A DNA stretch of 7,443 bases from an uncultured Eubacterium sp. (lineage in GTDB: Bacteria; Bacillota; Clostridia; Lachnospirales; Lachnospiraceae): assembly GCA_902475415.1 (NCBI GenBank), contig CABRZK010000116.1, positions 1 to 7,443 of the forward strand. The letters are read 5' to 3'. Both the position numbers and the translations under genes were made by a program. Positions 5,589 through 7,443 of the stretch are shown here, piece by piece. Each line of letters starts with the position of its first letter. Within the stretch, counting starts at the first letter, position 1. A model generated the notes under the pieces. It was given only the letters and a program-made list of their open reading frames with translations, was not told where the DNA came from and did not search any database.

Positions 5589-6190
5589 TAATCTTCCCAT
5601 GGACGAATCCGGTAAGATGCGCCTACCTCTTCGCAGATTTTACGACACGCTTCCTCTTCTTCCTTTGTAATGGTAGTAGCAACTGTCGTCATGACTACAT
5701 GGGGCACATGCTGTGTACATTTTTTTGCAAAATCAATCATTGCATCAAAAGACAGATCTCCAAATTTACTCCGCACCAGTTCATGATAACGCTCTGCATT
5801 CGGAGTATTCAGACTGATGGACACGGTATCGATCAGTCCCTCAAATTCCGGTGTAATATCCCGGTTCCAGATCAAATTACCCATTCCATTTGTGTTGATA
5901 CGAACTGGTTTTGCAAATGTCTCTTTGACATAGGCAGCCACTTTCAGAAGGACATCCAGCGCCTCTGTCGGCTCTCCAAATCCACAAAATACGACTTCCT
6001 CATACTGTGACATATCAAATTTGGCAAATTCTGCAATTACTTCCTCCGCAGATGGCTCGCGCTCCAGCCACAGATTGTGGGATTCTCCTACATGGTCCAT
6101 GGTCTGACGCAAGCAAAACGTACAGGCACAGGGACATTTGTTTGTCAGATTTACATATAAATTCTGATGTACTTTGTATAAAATTTCCAT
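5588..6190 (-). CDS. TatD-associated radical SAM protein
   Basis: This 200-residue protein is a compact radical SAM enzyme: it should bind a 4Fe-4S cluster and cleave S-adenosylmethionine to start a radical reaction on an unknown substrate. The cluster motif CxxxCxxC is C19-x3-C23-x2-C26 in NKCPCACTFC (17-26), followed by the SAM-binding 'GEP' at 72-74 (VFCGFGEPTE) and RINTNG (97-102). The overall pattern (LYVNLTNKCPC... near the N terminus, ending near RIRPWED, about 200 residues) fits the family found next to or fused with TatD nucleases. No tatD lies in the window. The start at 6190 has AAGGAAG 5 nt upstream. It follows the pdxK stop by 36 nt with no terminator between, so the two are probably one transcript. 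The family call is from memory of the pattern; the radical SAM fold is certain. Confidence 0.82.
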   Translation of the reverse strand: MEILYKVHQNLYVNLTNKCPCACTFCLRQTMDHVGESHNLWLEREPSAEEVIAEFAKFDMSQYEEVVFCGFGEPTEALDVLLKVAAYVKETFAKPVRINTNGMGNLIWNRDITPEFEGLIDTVSISLNTPNAERYHELVRSKFGDLSFDAMIDFAKKCTQHVPHVVMTTVATTITKEEEEACRKICEEVGASYRIRPWED

Positions 6191-6226
6191 TTTTTCTTCC
6201 TTCTTTCTCTATCTTTACTCTTTTTT

Positions 6227-7063
6227 CTATCTGCTCAGTATTCCGAGATGGTCTTCAAAACAAACGCCATCTGTCAGCGGGATATCCCGTTCGATGGAGC
6301 TGATGATGCATTTTTTTATAAAACCGGATGCCTTTTTTACGGATTCTTCAAATGCCACTCCATTGACCGCATCTGCCGCAAGAATGGCAGAGAAAATATC
6401 TCCTGTGCCGGATCTGGAAGTGCCGATCTTATGTGTCCGCAGCACTTTGGATTCCCGACCTTTTTCGTAACAGAGATTTGCCACAAAACTGCCCTGCAAA
6501 ATTCCGGTGATCACCACTTTCTCCGGTCCCATCTGGCTTAATGTATCTGCCATCTGCTCAATCTCTGCCACATGCCATTTTTCTTTATATGGCGTATCTG
6601 TCAGAATACAGGCCTCAGTCAGATTCGGGGTCAGAATATCTGCATAATGCACCAGTTTCTTCATCTCCAGGCACATTTCCATCGTGTAAGTCGGATATGG
6701 TTTTCCATAATCTCCCATCACAGGATCGATCAGTACGATCGTATCCTCTTTTCCAAACTCCTGCAGGAAATCTCCCACGATGCCGATCTGCTCCTTTGAT
6801 CCCAGAAACCCGGTACAGATTCCATTAAACTGAAGTCCCAGTTTACGCCACTCTGCGATATAAGGACGCATACGGTCCGTATAATCTTCAAAAAAATAGC
6901 TGTCAAATCCCGTGTGATTGGAAAAAATCGATGTAGGTACCGGACAGCATTGTATCTTCATCGCTGAAATGATCGGTAAGGACACTGCAATCGAACAACG
7001 CCCAAATCCGGAAAAATCATTGATCACAGCAATTTTTTTCTGATTGTTATGCGATTCTGTCAT
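6227..7063 (-). CDS. pdxK: Pyridoxal/pyridoxamine kinase (ribokinase superfamily)
   Basis: This 278-residue cytosolic protein should phosphorylate pyridoxal, pyridoxamine or pyridoxine with ATP in the vitamin B6 salvage pathway. It has the PdxK/PdxY layout: IAVINDFSGFGRCSIAVSLP at the N terminus (11-30), LIDPVMGDYGKPY (111-123), LTPNLTEACIL (144-154), and the ribokinase-family anion-hole and catalytic-base motif SGTGDIFSAILA (218-229), with D222 as the likely base. Length matches the family (about 270-290). The ATG at 7063 has GGAG only 13 nt upstream, longer than usual, but no better in-frame start exists before the conserved IAVINDFSG. A relative acting on hydroxymethylpyrimidine is less likely because of the PdxK-type N terminus. 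The radical SAM gene follows 36 nt downstream, probably in the same transcript. No convincing promoter is visible in the 48 nt between the preceding terminator and the start. Confidence 0.85.
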   Translation of the reverse strand: MTESHNNQKKIAVINDFSGFGRCSIAVSLPIISAMKIQCCPVPTSIFSNHTGFDSYFFEDYTDRMRPYIAEWRKLGLQFNGICTGFLGSKEQIGIVGDFLQEFGKEDTIVLIDPVMGDYGKPYPTYTMEMCLEMKKLVHYADILTPNLTEACILTDTPYKEKWHVAEIEQMADTLSQMGPEKVVITGILQGSFVANLCYEKGRESKVLRTHKIGTSRSGTGDIFSAILAADAVNGVAFEESVKKASGFIKKCIISSIERDIPLTDGVCFEDHLGILSR

Positions 7064-7110
7064 AAAACTATTTTATCTCCATTTTTCTCTTACGTTCCTT
7101 ATACATAACA

Positions 7111-7142
7111 AAAAAACTGACCTTTTTCAAGAGCCAGTTTTT
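7111..7142 (-). terminator. Intrinsic terminator after the small multidrug export gene
   Basis: Arms at 7112-7122 and 7132-7142 pair over 11 bp (two of them G-U in the minus-strand RNA) around a 9-nt loop. The GC-containing core is ACTGGCT / GGTCAGT and the outer part is A/T pairs, so the T-run is partly in the stem and continues to 7111 on the minus strand. It lies about 97 nt after the stop of the exporter gene. Because both flanks are T-rich on their own strands it may work both ways. I see nothing else in 7143-7239. Confidence 0.75.
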
Positions 7143-7239
7143 GTTGTTACATACATACCAGTTATATCGAATTTCATATATGTCATACAGGAAAGCAGTC
7201 CAGCCTCTGTCGCCCGGTAAACTCCGCAGCCTGTGACCT

Positions 7240-7443
7240 TTACAGTCTGGAAATCATACTGATCACACCCGCACTTGCCAGTGTCATGATCATTCCAGCC
7301 ACTGCGTTTCCGCACATCACACACAATATGGTAATCCTTGGTTTCATATTCAGTACACCTGCTATAATGCTGCCAGTCCATGTACCTGTGCCCGGAATCG
7401 GAACTGCCACGTAAGCAAAGATAGCCCATGGTCCATACTTGCG
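7240..7443 (-). CDS. Small multidrug export protein, C-terminal 67 codons only
   Basis: The minus strand from the window edge is open for 67 codons and ends at TAA (7242-7240). It reads RKYGPWAIFAYVAVPIPGTG, then TWTGSIIAGVLNMKPR and a final hydrophobic helix ending ISMISRL. The block VPIPGTGTWTGS followed by a small-residue-rich helix is the signature of the small multidrug export / DUF-type membrane family, whose members are about 150-180 residues. The transport role rests on the family name and is weakly established. The 5' part lies outside the window. A longer 100-codon reading in another frame over the same bases has no family pattern and is not the gene. Confidence 0.85.
   Translation of the reverse strand, partial: RKYGPWAIFAYVAVPIPGTGTWTGSIIAGVLNMKPRITILCVMCGNAVAGMIMTLASAGVISMISRL

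Noticed and set aside
7098..7128. Promoter for pdxK between the terminator and the start codon
   Set aside because: TATAAG at 7103-7098 has only a TTGAAA 21 nt upstream, and a 17-nt spacing gives a poor -10 (TATGTA), so I did not call it; readthrough from upstream is also possible.
7127..7429. 100-codon minus-strand ORF over the window end
   Set aside because: Its protein is low in hydrophobic structure and matches nothing, while the adjacent frame holds the clear exporter signature VPIPGTGTWTGS ending at 7240.

Overview
The window reads as a stretch of a moderately low-GC Firmicutes genome, most likely a gut Clostridia of the Lachnospiraceae type. This rests on the gene families (a short FeoA of the clostridial kind, a bacterial GH3 protein, the TatD-associated radical SAM family, a PdxK-like kinase, a small multidrug export protein), on GGAG-type ribosome binding sites, and on AT-rich intergenic DNA with intrinsic terminators. 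The genus is an inference. Every gene I can support lies on the minus strand, so transcription runs from high to low coordinates.

In transcription order the layout is as follows. (1) 7240-7443: the 3' end of a small multidrug export protein, closed by a terminator at 7111-7142. (2) 7063-5588: a pyridoxal/pyridoxamine kinase followed 36 nt later by a TatD-associated radical SAM protein. A 23-codon ORF may overlap the radical SAM stop, and a GC-rich terminator lies at 5434-5466. (3) A clear sigma-A-type promoter (5404-5432) drives a tight three-gene operon: an ICMT/phospholipid-methyltransferase-like membrane protein (5267-4671), a GH3-family acyl-adenylating protein (4674-3055, 4-base overlap), and a large multi-pass membrane protein with GAF, degenerate GGDEF and intact HD-GYP domains. 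The operon ends at a long AT-rich hairpin (450-510). (4) A second good promoter (399-427) faces the window start and reads into feoA, whose first 55 codons are present. Its long leader holds an 18-bp palindrome and a degenerate 40-bp periodic repeat.

The main curiosity is the three-gene operon. A carboxylate-activating enzyme and a membrane methyltransferase sit beside a protein built to sense something and hydrolyse cyclic-di-GMP. That suggests, as inference only, that the first two make or modify a small molecule or lipid linked to the signalling protein. In this copy the signalling gene is interrupted by an in-frame TGA at codon 47 of its natural reading frame. The 46-codon N-terminal piece has the ribosome binding site, while the remaining 791-codon ORF starts at an ATG with no evident ribosome binding site. 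The gene may therefore be a recent pseudogene, be expressed by re-initiation, or reflect a base error.

The other curiosity is the feoA leader: five units spaced exactly 40 bp apart with the shared core TCTAC-N5-RTTAG, next to a promoter and a DtxR/IdeR-like palindrome.
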